In this document: one piece after another, positions 55,354 through 63,781 of the stretch
How the letters are laid out: each line of letters starts with the position of its first letter
Position numbering within the stretch: position 1 is the first letter of the stretch
From: Lysobacteraceae bacterium
GTDB taxonomy: Bacteria; Pseudomonadota; Gammaproteobacteria; Xanthomonadales; Xanthomonadaceae
DNA: 64,000 nt
Direction: 5' to 3'
Assembly (NCBI GenBank): GCA_016789405.1
Contig: JAEUPQ010000015.1
Span: forward strand, 62,001-126,000
Translations under genes and position numbers: made by a program
Notes under the pieces: model-generated
What the model saw: only the letters and a program-made list of their open reading frames with translations
Told to the model about the DNA's origin: nothing
Database searches by the model: none

Positions 55354-56110
55354 GTCGAGGTCCCAGCCCGTTCAAGCCAGGTTTCTTGCAAGCAGTCGAT
55401 GCCCGGCGCCCTTTAATAGCCCAGATCCGGCCATCGTCTTGCGCTGAGTGAGGTCCCAGGGGCGGCGCCATTGCCATGTACCCGACTTGGGGGGGGTTCC
55501 GAGGAGGTCATGTCACCGGCTGTTTCGTCCTCTTCGCCCGATCAGCGGAAAATCCTCTGGCCTATTCTTGCCATTGCATTCAGGTCCATGGATGCGTGCC
55601 AGGTTGCGGCCTTCCGCTCTGCACCATTCAATTCAATGGCTTGCGGGTTTTCTGCTGCAGACGCGCATCTTGTGCCGCAGCCGTTCGCGGCCTCGCTCTG
55701 GCGCTTCTCCCTGTTTTGTCTTGCCTGCGCGAAGCGTCCATGCGGACGATTGAACGGCGATGGTCGTGAAGGGCTGTCAGCCGATCCGTTGCCGCCCGGG
55801 AAGAAACGAGAGCGGACACGATCGCCACGACAGTCGGTATCAGGCCACGAGGCGCTATTCGCGTAGCGAATAGAACGGCCTCCCCCCTATATCCCTCTCT
55901 CCAAGAGACACAGACAGACAGTTTCAGTTGAAAAGAACGCGACGGCCTGCAACAGCGCATCGTTGGACGGAGTACCCGACCGATATCAGCATGGTGCGTT
56001 CGCCAGGCACAAGCAAACGCGCCACGGCACGAAGTCCGAGCGCGTCCAAAGTGATCCAAGGTGACGGGTTGAATGCGGCGCGCATGTCGTGAACTGCGCG
56101 GAATGGACGA

Positions 56111-56785
56111 TCAGGGATGCGGGGTAGGCGGGTGGCGTCCGTTGCGTCGATGCAGGCACCACGGGCATGCGCGGACGTTCGCCGGCATCGTGGGCGGCAG
56201 CCAGACAGGGCCGCAGCCGGTGCAGCGGGCGACGTGCGTCCAGCCGGCCGGCACGACGCCTGCGGTCATCTGCCGCGACCTGTGCAGGGCACGCAGGTAA
56301 GCGCCGAGCGTGGCCGCTGGCAGGCCCGCGCATGCGCCCAGGTCGCGCGGATCGATCGCGTCGACGACGGCCTCTGGAATGCCTCGATCTCGGGCGATGG
56401 CCGTCAGCATGGTACGCACACCCTCGCATCCCTGCGAATCGCGCGATTCGGTCGATTGCCTACGGTTGGCATGTCCCACAGCATCGCATGACGCCCCATG
56501 CGTGCCCGGACGTTCTGCCACACCGACCTGCGAATCATCATGCTGCTTCGCGAACGCATGCGAGTGACTTGGTCCGCCGGAGACCACCTCCAGCGGCTCC
56601 ATGCACGGGGAATGGGCCACCCCCTGCGAATCGCGCGATTCGAGCGCGGCACGCCCGTTTTCGCATCCCATCACGTCGGCCCGCATCCCGGGACGACCCT
56701 GCGGGGTGGTCGTCCCGGCTTGCGAATCGTCGCGACGCGTCGCATCCCGCTCGCGCTGTTTCAGGAAATCAGCGAGCGAGCCCAT
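56111..56785 (-). CDS. Hypothetical protein with a 32-residue periodic repeat and zinc ribbon
   Basis: Start at ATG 56785 (MGSLADFLKQRERDATRRDD), overlapping the DUF3987 stop by four bases; 224 aa. Residues about 20-125 contain four Asp-Ser-Gln motifs exactly 32 residues apart, alternating between a DDSQ type and an ESRDSQG type. A helical stretch follows (TAIARDRGIPEAVVDAIDPR), and then a zinc-ribbon-like pair, CTGCG and CPWC. The last gene of the element's replication and control module, it may bind DNA. No family is recognised. Confidence 0.65.
   Translation of the reverse strand: MGSLADFLKQRERDATRRDDSQAGTTTPQGRPGMRADVMGCENGRAALESRDSQGVAHSPCMEPLEVVSGGPSHSHAFAKQHDDSQVGVAERPGTHGASCDAVGHANRRQSTESRDSQGCEGVRTMLTAIARDRGIPEAVVDAIDPRDLGACAGLPAATLGAYLRALHRSRQMTAGVVPAGWTHVARCTGCGPVWLPPTMPANVRACPWCLHRRNGRHPPTPHP
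56433..56728. repeat. 96-bp periodic repeat inside the 56111-56785 gene
   Basis: TGCGAATC occurs at 56433, 56529, 56625 and 56721, each exactly 96 bases apart. In the first and third copies it is extended to the perfect 16-base palindrome CGAATCGCGCGATTCG (56435-56450 and 56627-56642, 192 bases apart). The spacing equals the 32-residue protein repeat. The sites are also arranged like iterons next to a primase gene. Confidence 0.75.
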
Positions 56786-58944
56786 CAGGCCAGCACCTCC
56801 GGCCTGATGGGCCACGCTCGCGCACGCACCTTGCCGTCGAGCAGGACGTGATGCTGTTCCGGCTCGATCCAGCCGGCATCCTGCAGTTGCTTCGTCGCGA
56901 TCAGGAATGCATCGCGGGTCCGGATCGCGTTCGGCCCGTTCCGCAGTACGTCCGTCGAGTAGAGCCATTCCCGCTTCGTCCTGCGGCACCACTGGATCAT
57001 GGCCTCGGCATGCTCGATGGGTTGTCCCGGGCTGCTGGTGCCGATGATGCGCACCGCCTCGTCCAGGTGGTACTGCATGAGATGGGCTGCTCGTTCGAGC
57101 ATGTCGAGCGGGATCGTGCCTGCGTGGGCATCCTCGACCAGCGTCAGCACTCCCGCGATGCGCAGGATCTGCGCGTCAGCCTTGCCCGCCGTGCCTCTCA
57201 CACTCTGGAACACATCCCGCAGGTCGCGTTCGATATGGTTGATGACCTCGATCCAGAGCGCCTTGGCATTCGGCGCGAGCGTGAGCGTTCGCGGGTCCAG
57301 TTCGTTCCTCGTCCCGGGCTTCATGGCCGCCGGCATGGCCAGCAGTCCGTGTATCCGTTCCCAGTAGGACTGCATCACCGGATCGACCATCAGGTCTTCA
57401 GCCACATACTCCCGCGTGCCGATGGTCGATTCCGGCCAGCACACCAGGTAGCGCGCGAGAAAGCCCTGCTCCAGCAGCGCCCGATCCGACAGCAGTTGCT
57501 CGGCGATCACCGGCTGGATCATCAGGTGCATCGCCAGACGACGCCCGTACCATTTCGACGTGCCGTCGCCACCCCGGGTGCGGCCCATCTCTCCGGCATC
57601 CCACATCCTTGAGAAGACTGCCGCCGTCCTGACGCGGTTGTCACTGGACATCGCATGGCCGTGGATGAAGTCGCCGGCGTCATCGTTGAACAGGCCCATG
57701 CTCGGCCGCCCTCGCTGGCAGAGCCGTTGCACGCCTTCCAGCGTGGGTTCGTTCAACAGCATCCAGGGTTCCAGCGGACGCTGCGGTGCCGGCCCCAGCG
57801 CCTTACGTGCGGCACGGACTTCGTCCGGTTCGCCCTTGCCTTCGATTCGACGTAGGGCCGCCTTGTGCGCGCTGGCGTCGCCTTCATACGCCGCCAGTTC
57901 CTGCACGAAGTCGTCCGCCAGGGCACGCTCCCGCTCGCGATGCGCCCGCAGCGCCAGGGCATCGGTCGCGCTCTTGCGCTCGCCCGATTCGCCGATCGAC
58001 AGGTGCCACAGGCTCAGCGGTATGCGGCGCCCATCGATGCTGACATCGGCCAATGCCTGTACGGCCAGGCTCGCCGCAGACAGCACGGATTGACCGCACA
58101 GCCCGGCCGGGGACTGCACGACTTCGCGAATGCGCGTTGCAGCGCCACCAAGTACACCGCCCAATGCTTCCAGCGGGTATGGCTGGGCGCGGCTGACGGG
58201 CCGCCGCAACAACTCCGGCACGGGGCGTGGCCGGTTGTGTGCGGGTTCACGGCGAGCAGGTCGCGCAGGTTCGCGTGCGGCAACCGCCGCAGGGCGTGCA
58301 GACGATGCATCGCCCATGTCCGGAGCGACCAGCCTGGGCAACTGCAGCACGTCTTCCCATGTCGCATCTGGGTGCATCGCGAGCCAATCGATCACGTCGC
58401 CGCCGTCTGGCAGGTCGAGTGCGGCGACATCGATCCAGTCCACATGGACTTGGCGGGCATGCAGGCGGCGCGTGAGCTGTCGCGCGTACTCCATGCCGGC
58501 CGCATCGTTGTCGCGGAAGCACAACGCCATGCGGCCTTCGCATGGCGACCAGTTCGCACCCTCGGCCGAAGTTGCGCCGCCGCTGGTCGTGGCCGTGCCG
58601 CCGAGCGCGATCAGCGCATCGGCTTTGCGCTCGCCCTCGACGATGACCACGACGGGGCTGCGGTTGGCCAGCAATTCGGGCAATCGATACAGCGGCTTGC
58701 CTTCGGCGGGCGCGGACTGTTCGCCGGCCACATAGCGCTGTCCGTCCCAGTGGAAGGCCGGGAACTTCTTCTTGCCGTCCGGGTGCTTGAGCCTGACGCG
58801 CCAGAACAGGATGTCGCCGTCGCTCGTGGCGTACGGGAAGACGCCTTCCAGCACGTAGCCCTGGCGCAACGCGCTCGCGCTGAAACGTTCGACAGCCTGT
58901 TCCAGCGTCTCGCGGTGGGAAGCGGTTTGAGTTGCAGTCGTCAT
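56785..58944 (-). CDS. DUF3987/YfjI-type protein with TOPRIM domain
   Basis: Start at ATG 58944 (MTTATQTASHRETLEQAVER), overlapping the CHC2 gene stop by four bases; 719 aa. Residues about 75-200 form a TOPRIM domain (VVVIVEGERKADALIALGG, then MALCFRDNDAAGMEYARQL), the catalytic part of DnaG-like primases. The rest is a DUF3987 (YfjI-like) region with a P-loop-like segment (LWHLSIGESGERKSATDALA, about 330). With the zinc-finger protein upstream it would make a split primase, as in P4-type satellites. It probably replicates or primes the element; direct evidence is lacking. Confidence 0.87.
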   Translation of the reverse strand: MTTATQTASHRETLEQAVERFSASALRQGYVLEGVFPYATSDGDILFWRVRLKHPDGKKKFPAFHWDGQRYVAGEQSAPAEGKPLYRLPELLANRSPVVVIVEGERKADALIALGGTATTSGGATSAEGANWSPCEGRMALCFRDNDAAGMEYARQLTRRLHARQVHVDWIDVAALDLPDGGDVIDWLAMHPDATWEDVLQLPRLVAPDMGDASSARPAAVAAREPARPARREPAHNRPRPVPELLRRPVSRAQPYPLEALGGVLGGAATRIREVVQSPAGLCGQSVLSAASLAVQALADVSIDGRRIPLSLWHLSIGESGERKSATDALALRAHRERERALADDFVQELAAYEGDASAHKAALRRIEGKGEPDEVRAARKALGPAPQRPLEPWMLLNEPTLEGVQRLCQRGRPSMGLFNDDAGDFIHGHAMSSDNRVRTAAVFSRMWDAGEMGRTRGGDGTSKWYGRRLAMHLMIQPVIAEQLLSDRALLEQGFLARYLVCWPESTIGTREYVAEDLMVDPVMQSYWERIHGLLAMPAAMKPGTRNELDPRTLTLAPNAKALWIEVINHIERDLRDVFQSVRGTAGKADAQILRIAGVLTLVEDAHAGTIPLDMLERAAHLMQYHLDEAVRIIGTSSPGQPIEHAEAMIQWCRRTKREWLYSTDVLRNGPNAIRTRDAFLIATKQLQDAGWIEPEQHHVLLDGKVRARAWPIRPEVLA

Positions 58945-59297
58945 CGTGCGCCCTCCACCAGGTCGCGGACGGCCTCGCCGAAGCCCAGCCCCTTCAGCCG
59001 CATGTGGAAGGCGACCAGATCGCCCTTGCCGCAGCCGGCAAAGCAGATCCAGCCACCGCGCCGGCCGTCGAGGTTCGCCGACAGCGACGGGGTGTGATCG
59101 TCGTGGAAGGGGCACAGACCCTGCGCCCAGCCATAGTCACCGGAACGCCCGAGGCTGGGGACGTGCTGGCGGTAGTAGGCGTCGGGTTCGAGCAGGCGCT
59201 GCCGCCAGCGTCCCGGCAAGCGTCTGGACGGCGTTTGCAGAGCGACCGCACGCGATGGGCGAGGGTGGGTTGCGGTGTCGTGCGGCGCGCGCGTCAT
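58941..59297 (-). CDS. CHC2 zinc-finger primase protein
   Basis: A 118-aa protein. The zinc ligands are in GLCPFHDDHTPSLSANLDGR (Cys, His) and GWICFAGCGKGDLVAFHMRL (two Cys), the CHC2 zinc finger of DnaG-type primases. The TOPRIM domain that normally follows is in the next gene. It overlaps alpA upstream and the DUF3987 gene downstream by four bases each, so the three are made together. Confidence 0.9.
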   Translation of the reverse strand: MTRAPHDTATHPRPSRAVALQTPSRRLPGRWRQRLLEPDAYYRQHVPSLGRSGDYGWAQGLCPFHDDHTPSLSANLDGRRGGWICFAGCGKGDLVAFHMRLKGLGFGEAVRDLVEGAR

Positions 59298-59524
59298 GCG
59301 GCCCCCTTCGCGTCACGCTCGGCGATGCGCTGGCTGATCCAGGCGTCGACTTCGTGCTTGCTCCAGGCGCTGGCGCGCTGGCCGAGTTTGACCGGCGCGG
59401 GGAAGTCGCCCATCGCGATGCGGCGGTAAATCTCTGAGCGGGACAGCCCGGTGCGGGCTTTGACTTGGGGGAGACGTTCGAGGACAAGCGGGCCGCTCGG
59501 TGGCCCGGAAGGCGTATGGGTCAT
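59294..59524 (-). CDS. alpA: AlpA-family regulator
   Basis: A 76-aa MerR-like helix-turn-helix protein: LVLERLPQVKARTGLSRSEI, YRRIAMGDFPAPVKLG and WSKHEVDAWISQRIAERD are the standard AlpA pattern. In P4-like elements AlpA activates the integrase gene and so excision. It is first in the operon with the CHC2 and DUF3987 genes. The integrase it might control is about 36 kb away in the integrated form, but close to it once the element is circular. Confidence 0.93.
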   Translation of the reverse strand: MTHTPSGPPSGPLVLERLPQVKARTGLSRSEIYRRIAMGDFPAPVKLGQRASAWSKHEVDAWISQRIAERDAKGAA

Positions 59525-59636
59525 GTGCAGGTCTCTGATGGGGCCTGCACCGGCTGGAACAGGCCGCTGCGGGTCGCAGCGGCTACCTATTCTTCACACG
59601 GGGACGTTGCTGTAACGGTGAAACATTCGGGCGTAA

Positions 59637-60371
59637 CTACACCGAATTTTTCCCCCTTGACGCTTTCTGGTCGATGGTGGTGCGCAGTTCCTCCTCTTCC
59701 GCTCGGCGCTCGTGCTCCACATCGCGAATCCTTCGCTGTATCTCGTCCAGCTTCGCCGGCATCCGAACACGAGCGGCTCGCAGGAGCCGCTGCGTCAACT
59801 TGGTCGCCTCCAGCTTGGTTTTCTTTTCCTGGGCATGGGCCAGGATCAGGTCCCGCACGTCCGTAAGCAGCACATCGCGCAGCCCGGACGATTTGCGGCC
59901 AGGCTGCATGAAATGCGCATCAATTTCAGCCGCTGCCCATTGCAGGTCCATCAGGACCGTATCCAGCGCCAGCACCCGGTCGAGCATGCTGCGTGCGTTC
60001 TCCGGCGCCGTGCGCGCCCGTAAATCGAGCAGGGATTTCGACAGGGGCGGGAGTTGATGCAGGCGCGCGAAGGCGTCCTGCAGCGTGGTTGCCGCCTGCA
60101 GGGTGTCGTCCCGCGCCTGCTTTGCCGAGAACTCGCCGCCGGCCAATGCCGAGTAATACCGGTAGTGACCCAGGGCCACACCCAGCGCAGCGGTGAATGC
60201 GGGCATGTCCAGCACGGCGTCCCACTCCAGCGGAATGGCGGCGCGAACCGGTTCTGGAAGTGTGGGGTCGTACACCACGCCCGGGCCGTAGTTCCAGATC
60301 GCACCCGGGGTGAGAGGGGTACTGAAAGCGGGAAGCGCCTTGGTGCGCTTGCGGGGTTTCTTGTCGGTCAT
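59637..60371 (-). CDS. Hypothetical protein at the right end of the element
   Basis: Start at ATG 60371 (MTDKKPRKRTKALPAFSTPL); 244 aa. The protein is mostly helical, with ALGHYRYYSALAGGEFSAKQ in the middle and a Lys/Arg/Glu-rich C-terminal coiled-coil-like helix (DEIQRRIRDVEHERRAEEEE). It has no signal or membrane segment. It is the last gene before the right att site and lies 113 bases before alpA. No family is recognised; a role in element maintenance is only suggested by position. Confidence 0.7.
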   Translation of the reverse strand: MTDKKPRKRTKALPAFSTPLTPGAIWNYGPGVVYDPTLPEPVRAAIPLEWDAVLDMPAFTAALGVALGHYRYYSALAGGEFSAKQARDDTLQAATTLQDAFARLHQLPPLSKSLLDLRARTAPENARSMLDRVLALDTVLMDLQWAAAEIDAHFMQPGRKSSGLRDVLLTDVRDLILAHAQEKKTKLEATKLTQRLLRAARVRMPAKLDEIQRRIRDVEHERRAEEEELRTTIDQKASRGKNSV

Positions 60372-60534
60372 CCCGCTATTGTGAGCAACCCGGGGCGACT
60401 GGCGCGCATGGTCAGCGCCGACGACACGCCCCAGCGTGCTTACAACGCATGACCGCATGCAAAGCAGGCTGCCTCCAGTCTTCGGTCATCGACGCGGGAA
60501 GGTGTGAAGAGCACCGCAAAAGAATCGCCAAACA

Positions 60535-60562
60535 AAAAGCCCACATCGAAATGTGGGCTTTT
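60535..60562. terminator. Terminator hairpin at the right end of the element
   Basis: A perfect 12-base stem AAAAGCCCACAT / ATGTGGGCTTTT with a CGAA loop. On the minus strand it now follows the tRNA-Ser gene and so replaces the original terminator left at 22517-22544. Its right arm includes one of the two TGTGGG repeats. Confidence 0.8.
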
Positions 60563-60574
60563 ATGTGGGACAAA
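60551..60574. promoter_or_regulatory. Candidate integrase arm sites, right end
   Basis: ATGTGGGCTTTT and ATGTGGGACAAA start exactly 12 bases apart, about 50 bases inside the right att core. The pair mirrors 22687-22710 at the left end, which supports both ends belonging to one element. Confidence 0.6.
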
Positions 60575-60614
60575 TCAGGTGACTGGTGTTAAATCACTGA
60601 TTTCATTGACGCAT

Positions 60615-60705
<91 letters not shown>

Positions 60706-60822
60706 GAAGGGGCAACGACGAGGCTTGCCTCACCGTGGGGCGGCCATCATACGGGGCGGGGCGCTGGATCACAAGACGCGTACACTGGGCGCCCGAATTC
60801 CTCCTTCGTCTCATCCCCCGAC

Positions 60823-61233
60823 ATGTCCGAAATCTCCGTCCCCGTATCCTTCGGCGAACTGCTCGACAAGATCGCCATCCTCCAGATCAAGTCCGAGCGG
60901 ATGTCCGATCCGGCGAAGCTCGCCAACGTGCGCAACGAACTGTCGGCGCTCGAGCGGACCTGGATGGCGCACCCGGCGGCTGGCCGCGACATCGTGCGAC
61001 TGCGTGCCGATCTCAAGGCGGTGAACGAACGTCTCTGGGTGATCGAAGACGACATCCGCCTGAAGGAAAAGGCCCAGGCCTTCGACGACGAATTCGTCCG
61101 CCTGGCGCGCAGCGTTTATTTCGAGAACGACGAGCGCGCCCGGATCAAGAAGGACATCAACCTGGCCCTGGGCTCGGCCTATGTCGAGGAAAAGTCCTAC
61201 GAGGACTACCGCTCGGGCCGCGCAACTCCCTGA
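60823..61233 (+). CDS. DUF6165 protein of the LPS gene region
   Basis: A 136-aa soluble, mostly helical protein beginning MSEISVPVSFGELLDKIAIL, with QIKSERMSDPAKLANVRNEL and SVYFENDERARIKKDINLAL later. This pattern is the DUF6165 family, commonly encoded next to lipopolysaccharide glycosyltransferase and Kdo-kinase genes in Xanthomonadaceae. Function is unknown. It is the first chromosomal protein gene beyond the integrated element, transcribed away from the tRNA. No clear ribosome site precedes the ATG. Confidence 0.85.
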   Translation: MSEISVPVSFGELLDKIAILQIKSERMSDPAKLANVRNELSALERTWMAHPAAGRDIVRLRADLKAVNERLWVIEDDIRLKEKAQAFDDEFVRLARSVYFENDERARIKKDINLALGSAYVEEKSYEDYRSGRATP

Positions 61234-61414
61234 GCCGTTGCGTGGCGGCTGCCGGGCTCGATATCAGCTCCGTGATCGAAAGTCGCTTGTGCTCGCGACG
61301 CTAAGCCTGTTTGTAGACGTGACCTGCTCGACGGGCCGGTGAATGCGAATTCCGTCACAAAGTGCGTCTTGATAGGGTTATTCACCCAGTTAGTGATATT
61401 CACCCAAGCCAGTT

Positions 61415-61485
61415 CACTATTGGTAGCAGGTTACGCGATTCGATGAGAAAACTCCGGTGTTTTTCGATGGTCGCTACCAATAGTG
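61415..61485. repeat. Long hairpin with 13-base perfect arms
   Basis: CACTATTGGTAGC (61415-61427) and GCTACCAATAGTG (61473-61485) pair perfectly, and inner parts (GAAAAC / GTTTTTC, ATTCGAT / CGAT) can extend the structure. Just before it TATTCACCCA occurs twice (61378 and 61397). It could be a small mobile repeat or a structured RNA leader. Confidence 0.6.
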
Positions 61486-61836
61486 GCCGAAACCGGATGT
61501 GGCGGCATCTTCCTTCTCGTGATCCGGATGGGTAATGTTTGCCCCGCACGTCAGGCATCCCGTTTCTCGCCGAAAGGTGATCGGGATCCCGGAGCGACCG
61601 GTTCGCCGGCCGACCGAAGGCACAAGGAGGTGCCGCGTGCATTCGCCTCAACGAGGCGACGCGGTGGGCGGGATGCTCGCCGTGGAGGGTTCGACGCAGG
61701 ATGCGGTTCGCAGGGAAGGATTCCCACCATCTCAAGGAACGGATGGGCAGAACCCGGGTCGATGTGCGGGAGCCACGGAAGGCCCCGCCGCGACAGCAGT
61801 ATCGGGACGAAAGACCGCCGCGAGGCGGTTTTTTTG
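61486..61836 (+). ncRNA. Candidate non-coding RNA ending in an orphan terminator
   Basis: The gap between the DUF6165 and glycosyltransferase genes is about 620 bases and has no convincing ORF, but ends in a strong plus-strand terminator. The sequence before it is GC-rich with many short self-complementary stretches (GATCGGGATCCC, CGGTTCGCCGGCCG). I checked by eye against RNase P, tmRNA, SRP and 6S RNA and found no match. The 5' end is unknown; the stated start is only the end of the hairpin. Confidence 0.35.
61814..61836 (+). terminator. Rho-independent terminator with no plus-strand gene before it
   Basis: Stem ACCGCC / GGCGGT with a GCGA loop followed by seven T. The last plus-strand gene ends 580 bases earlier, so it may end an unannotated RNA. 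In the other direction it could weakly stop the glycosyltransferase transcript, but there the T-run is only three bases. Confidence 0.8.
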
Positions 61837-61857
61837 TGCCCGAAGCTTGGGTCGACG

Positions 61858-62919
61858 TCAGCCCTGGCTGGCCCGGTAGCGTTCGAATGCAGCGATGCCG
61901 TCGTCCACGGTCACGAGGTCCATGACGCCGTCATGTTCGATCTTGGTGCCCCATTTCATTGCGGATGCTGGCTTGCCCACGTATTTCCGTGCCGCGTCGT
62001 CGTAGCGGTCCGCGCAGTACCGGATGTCCGAGTAGGGCCCGCTGCGCCTGGGGTTGCTGGCGGCGTGCAGGCCCAGCACCTTCGTGCCCATGGCGTTGGC
62101 GATGTGCATCGGGCCGGAATCGGGCGTCATCAGCAGATCGACGCGGGCAAGGAGGGCGGGCAACTGCTTCAGCGTGTCCTTGCCCACGAGGTCCAGCACG
62201 TCGCCCTCGGTCGACACGGGGCGCATGGCCGCGAGGATGGCGTCAGTGGTCTCGCGCTCGAGCGTCGTTCTCCCGCCAAGCATGACCACCCGCCAACCCT
62301 GGTCCCGGGCGTGATCCGCAACCGCGGCATATCGCTCCGGCCGCCAGTTTCTCAGCGCATGGCTGGAGCAGGGCGAGATCGCCAAGGTCCGCTGGCCATC
62401 GTCCGGCCACTGCGCGCGCGCCCAGTCGTGGGCGTCCTCGGGTACGGGCATGTCCCAGGCGACGTCGGCGCGCTGCAGGCCGAGGGGCTCGCAGAAACTG
62501 CCGATCGCGTCCAGTACGTGGATGCCCGGTCTGTCGGGAATCCGCTCCTTGATGAACAGGCCGTGCAGTTCCTTCGACCGGGAGCGGTCGTAGCCGATGC
62601 GTCGCCGGGCGGGAATGAAGGCGGACAGCAGGTTCGCGCGTGCAGACACCTGCAGTTGCAGGAGAACGTCGAATCGTTTCCCGCCAAGGCCGCGACGCAG
62701 GGCGCGCATGCCGCCGACGCCGGTCTTCTTGTCATAGACGACGAATTCGACACCCGGCAGGCCGTCGAGCAGCTTCTGCTCGCCTCGACCGATCACCCAG
62801 GTGATCGGCGCCTCGGGCCAGGCGCGGCGCAGGGTGTGGATCAGCGGCAGGACGTGAGTCACATCTCCAAGCGCCGACAGGCGCAGGAGGCAGATCGAGG
62901 GGGGAGTTGAATCGCGCAA
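61858..62919 (-). CDS. Glycosyltransferase family 9, heptosyltransferase-like
   Basis: A 353-aa protein. I take TTG 62919 as start because a TAA lies two codons upstream and no ATG fits. The GT9 pattern is clear: [20 protein letters not shown] at the N-terminus, [20 protein letters not shown] (about 180), [16 protein letters not shown] (about 210) and [20 protein letters not shown] (about 265). These enzymes transfer heptose or related sugars from ADP-sugars to the LPS core at the inner face of the inner membrane. Its start is 18 bases from that of kdkA on the opposite strand, so the two share a compact divergent promoter. Confidence 0.9.
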   Translation of the reverse strand: MRDSTPPSICLLRLSALGDVTHVLPLIHTLRRAWPEAPITWVIGRGEQKLLDGLPGVEFVVYDKKTGVGGMRALRRGLGGKRFDVLLQLQVSARANLLSAFIPARRRIGYDRSRSKELHGLFIKERIPDRPGIHVLDAIGSFCEPLGLQRADVAWDMPVPEDAHDWARAQWPDDGQRTLAISPCSSHALRNWRPERYAAVADHARDQGWRVVMLGGRTTLERETTDAILAAMRPVSTEGDVLDLVGKDTLKQLPALLARVDLLMTPDSGPMHIANAMGTKVLGLHAASNPRRSGPYSDIRYCADRYDDAARKYVGKPASAMKWGTKIEHDGVMDLVTVDDGIAAFERYRASQG

Positions 62920-62937
62920 TTGTTAGACTCGGGAATT

Positions 62938-63741
62938 ATGGTCGCCTTCGATGCCAGCGAAAGCTTGATGCCGTTCCGCGCCGTGCGCGGGAATGACGGC
63001 GCAGGGGCGGCGCTCACCGGTGCGATTCTGTTCGACCTGGAGCGCCTGCGGCAAGCCGGACTGAAGGCTGCCGATCCCGCATGGTTCGACCCGGCGTCCT
63101 GGGGCGGGCACGCCCAGCCGGTCGGAAGCGGCGGTCGCGGCGGCGCCTGGTTCATCGACGCGGCCCCGGCCGGCGTGCCGCTGGGAGCTCTGGTCCTGCG
63201 CCACTACCTGCGCGGCGGGGTCGCGGCGAAGTTCAGTCGCGACCGCTTCCTGTGGCATGGTGCCAATCGGACCCGGAGTTTCGAGGAGTTCCGCTTGCTG
63301 CGGGAGGCGCTGCGCCGGAAGTTGCCGGTGCCACGTCCGATCGCGGCGATCTACTGGCGCGATGGCCTGCGGTACCGCGCTGGAATCCTGCTGGAACGGC
63401 TGTGCGGCGTCAGTCCGCTGGCCGATCTAGCCGCGACACGCGGCGACGAGGCGCCGTGGGAGGCCGCAGGGCGACTGATCTCGCGCATGCACCGCGCCGG
63501 GCTGGACCATGCCGACCTGAACGCACACAACCTGCTGTTCGACGATGCCGGTCGGTCCTGGATCATCGACCTGGATCGCGGGCAATGGCGGATCCCGGCG
63601 ACCGCCTGGCGCGAGCGCAACCTGTCGCGCCTGCATCGCTCGCTGTTGAAGCTGCGAGGCGCGCGTGCCGTCGACGATGTCGAAAAGGATTACGCGAGGC
63701 TCCGCAGCGCGTACGATGCGCACTGGCAGCGCGGGACCTGA
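62938..63741 (+). CDS. kdkA: 3-deoxy-D-manno-octulosonic acid kinase
   Basis: Start at ATG 62938 ([20 protein letters not shown]); 267 aa. It has the kinase-like fold of Kdk[21 protein letters not shown] (about 50), [20 protein letters not shown] (about 85), catalytic [20 protein letters not shown] (about 185, with the Asp and Asn) and DLDRGQWRI. It phosphorylates the Kdo residue of lipid A-core in bacteria with a single phosphorylated Kdo, such as Xanthomonas and Haemophilus. It supports placing the window in Xanthomonadaceae. Confidence 0.93.
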   Translation: MVAFDASESLMPFRAVRGNDGAGAALTGAILFDLERLRQAGLKAADPAWFDPASWGGHAQPVGSGGRGGAWFIDAAPAGVPLGALVLRHYLRGGVAAKFSRDRFLWHGANRTRSFEEFRLLREALRRKLPVPRPIAAIYWRDGLRYRAGILLERLCGVSPLADLAATRGDEAPWEAAGRLISRMHRAGLDHADLNAHNLLFDDAGRSWIIDLDRGQWRIPATAWRERNLSRLHRSLLKLRGARAVDDVEKDYARLRSAYDAHWQRGT

Positions 63742-63781
63742 CGCTGCCGTTGTCCGCGCTGCGAGAGAGGGTGTCATCGAC

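Noticed and set aside
55448-56059. Several ORFs of 95-145 aa on both strands between the porin gene and 56110
   Set aside because: They overlap one another, are full of Arg/Ser/Cys, lack ribosome sites and show no family; the gap is treated as non-coding.
61206-61403. A 65-aa minus-strand ORF after the DUF6165 gene
   Set aside because: It overlaps the end of DUF6165, has no ribosome site and reads through repeat sequence; coding is unlikely.
61486-61836. RNase P, tmRNA, SRP or 6S RNA in the gap before the glycosyltransferase gene
   Set aside because: The conserved cores of these RNAs are not present; only an unclassified candidate RNA is kept.
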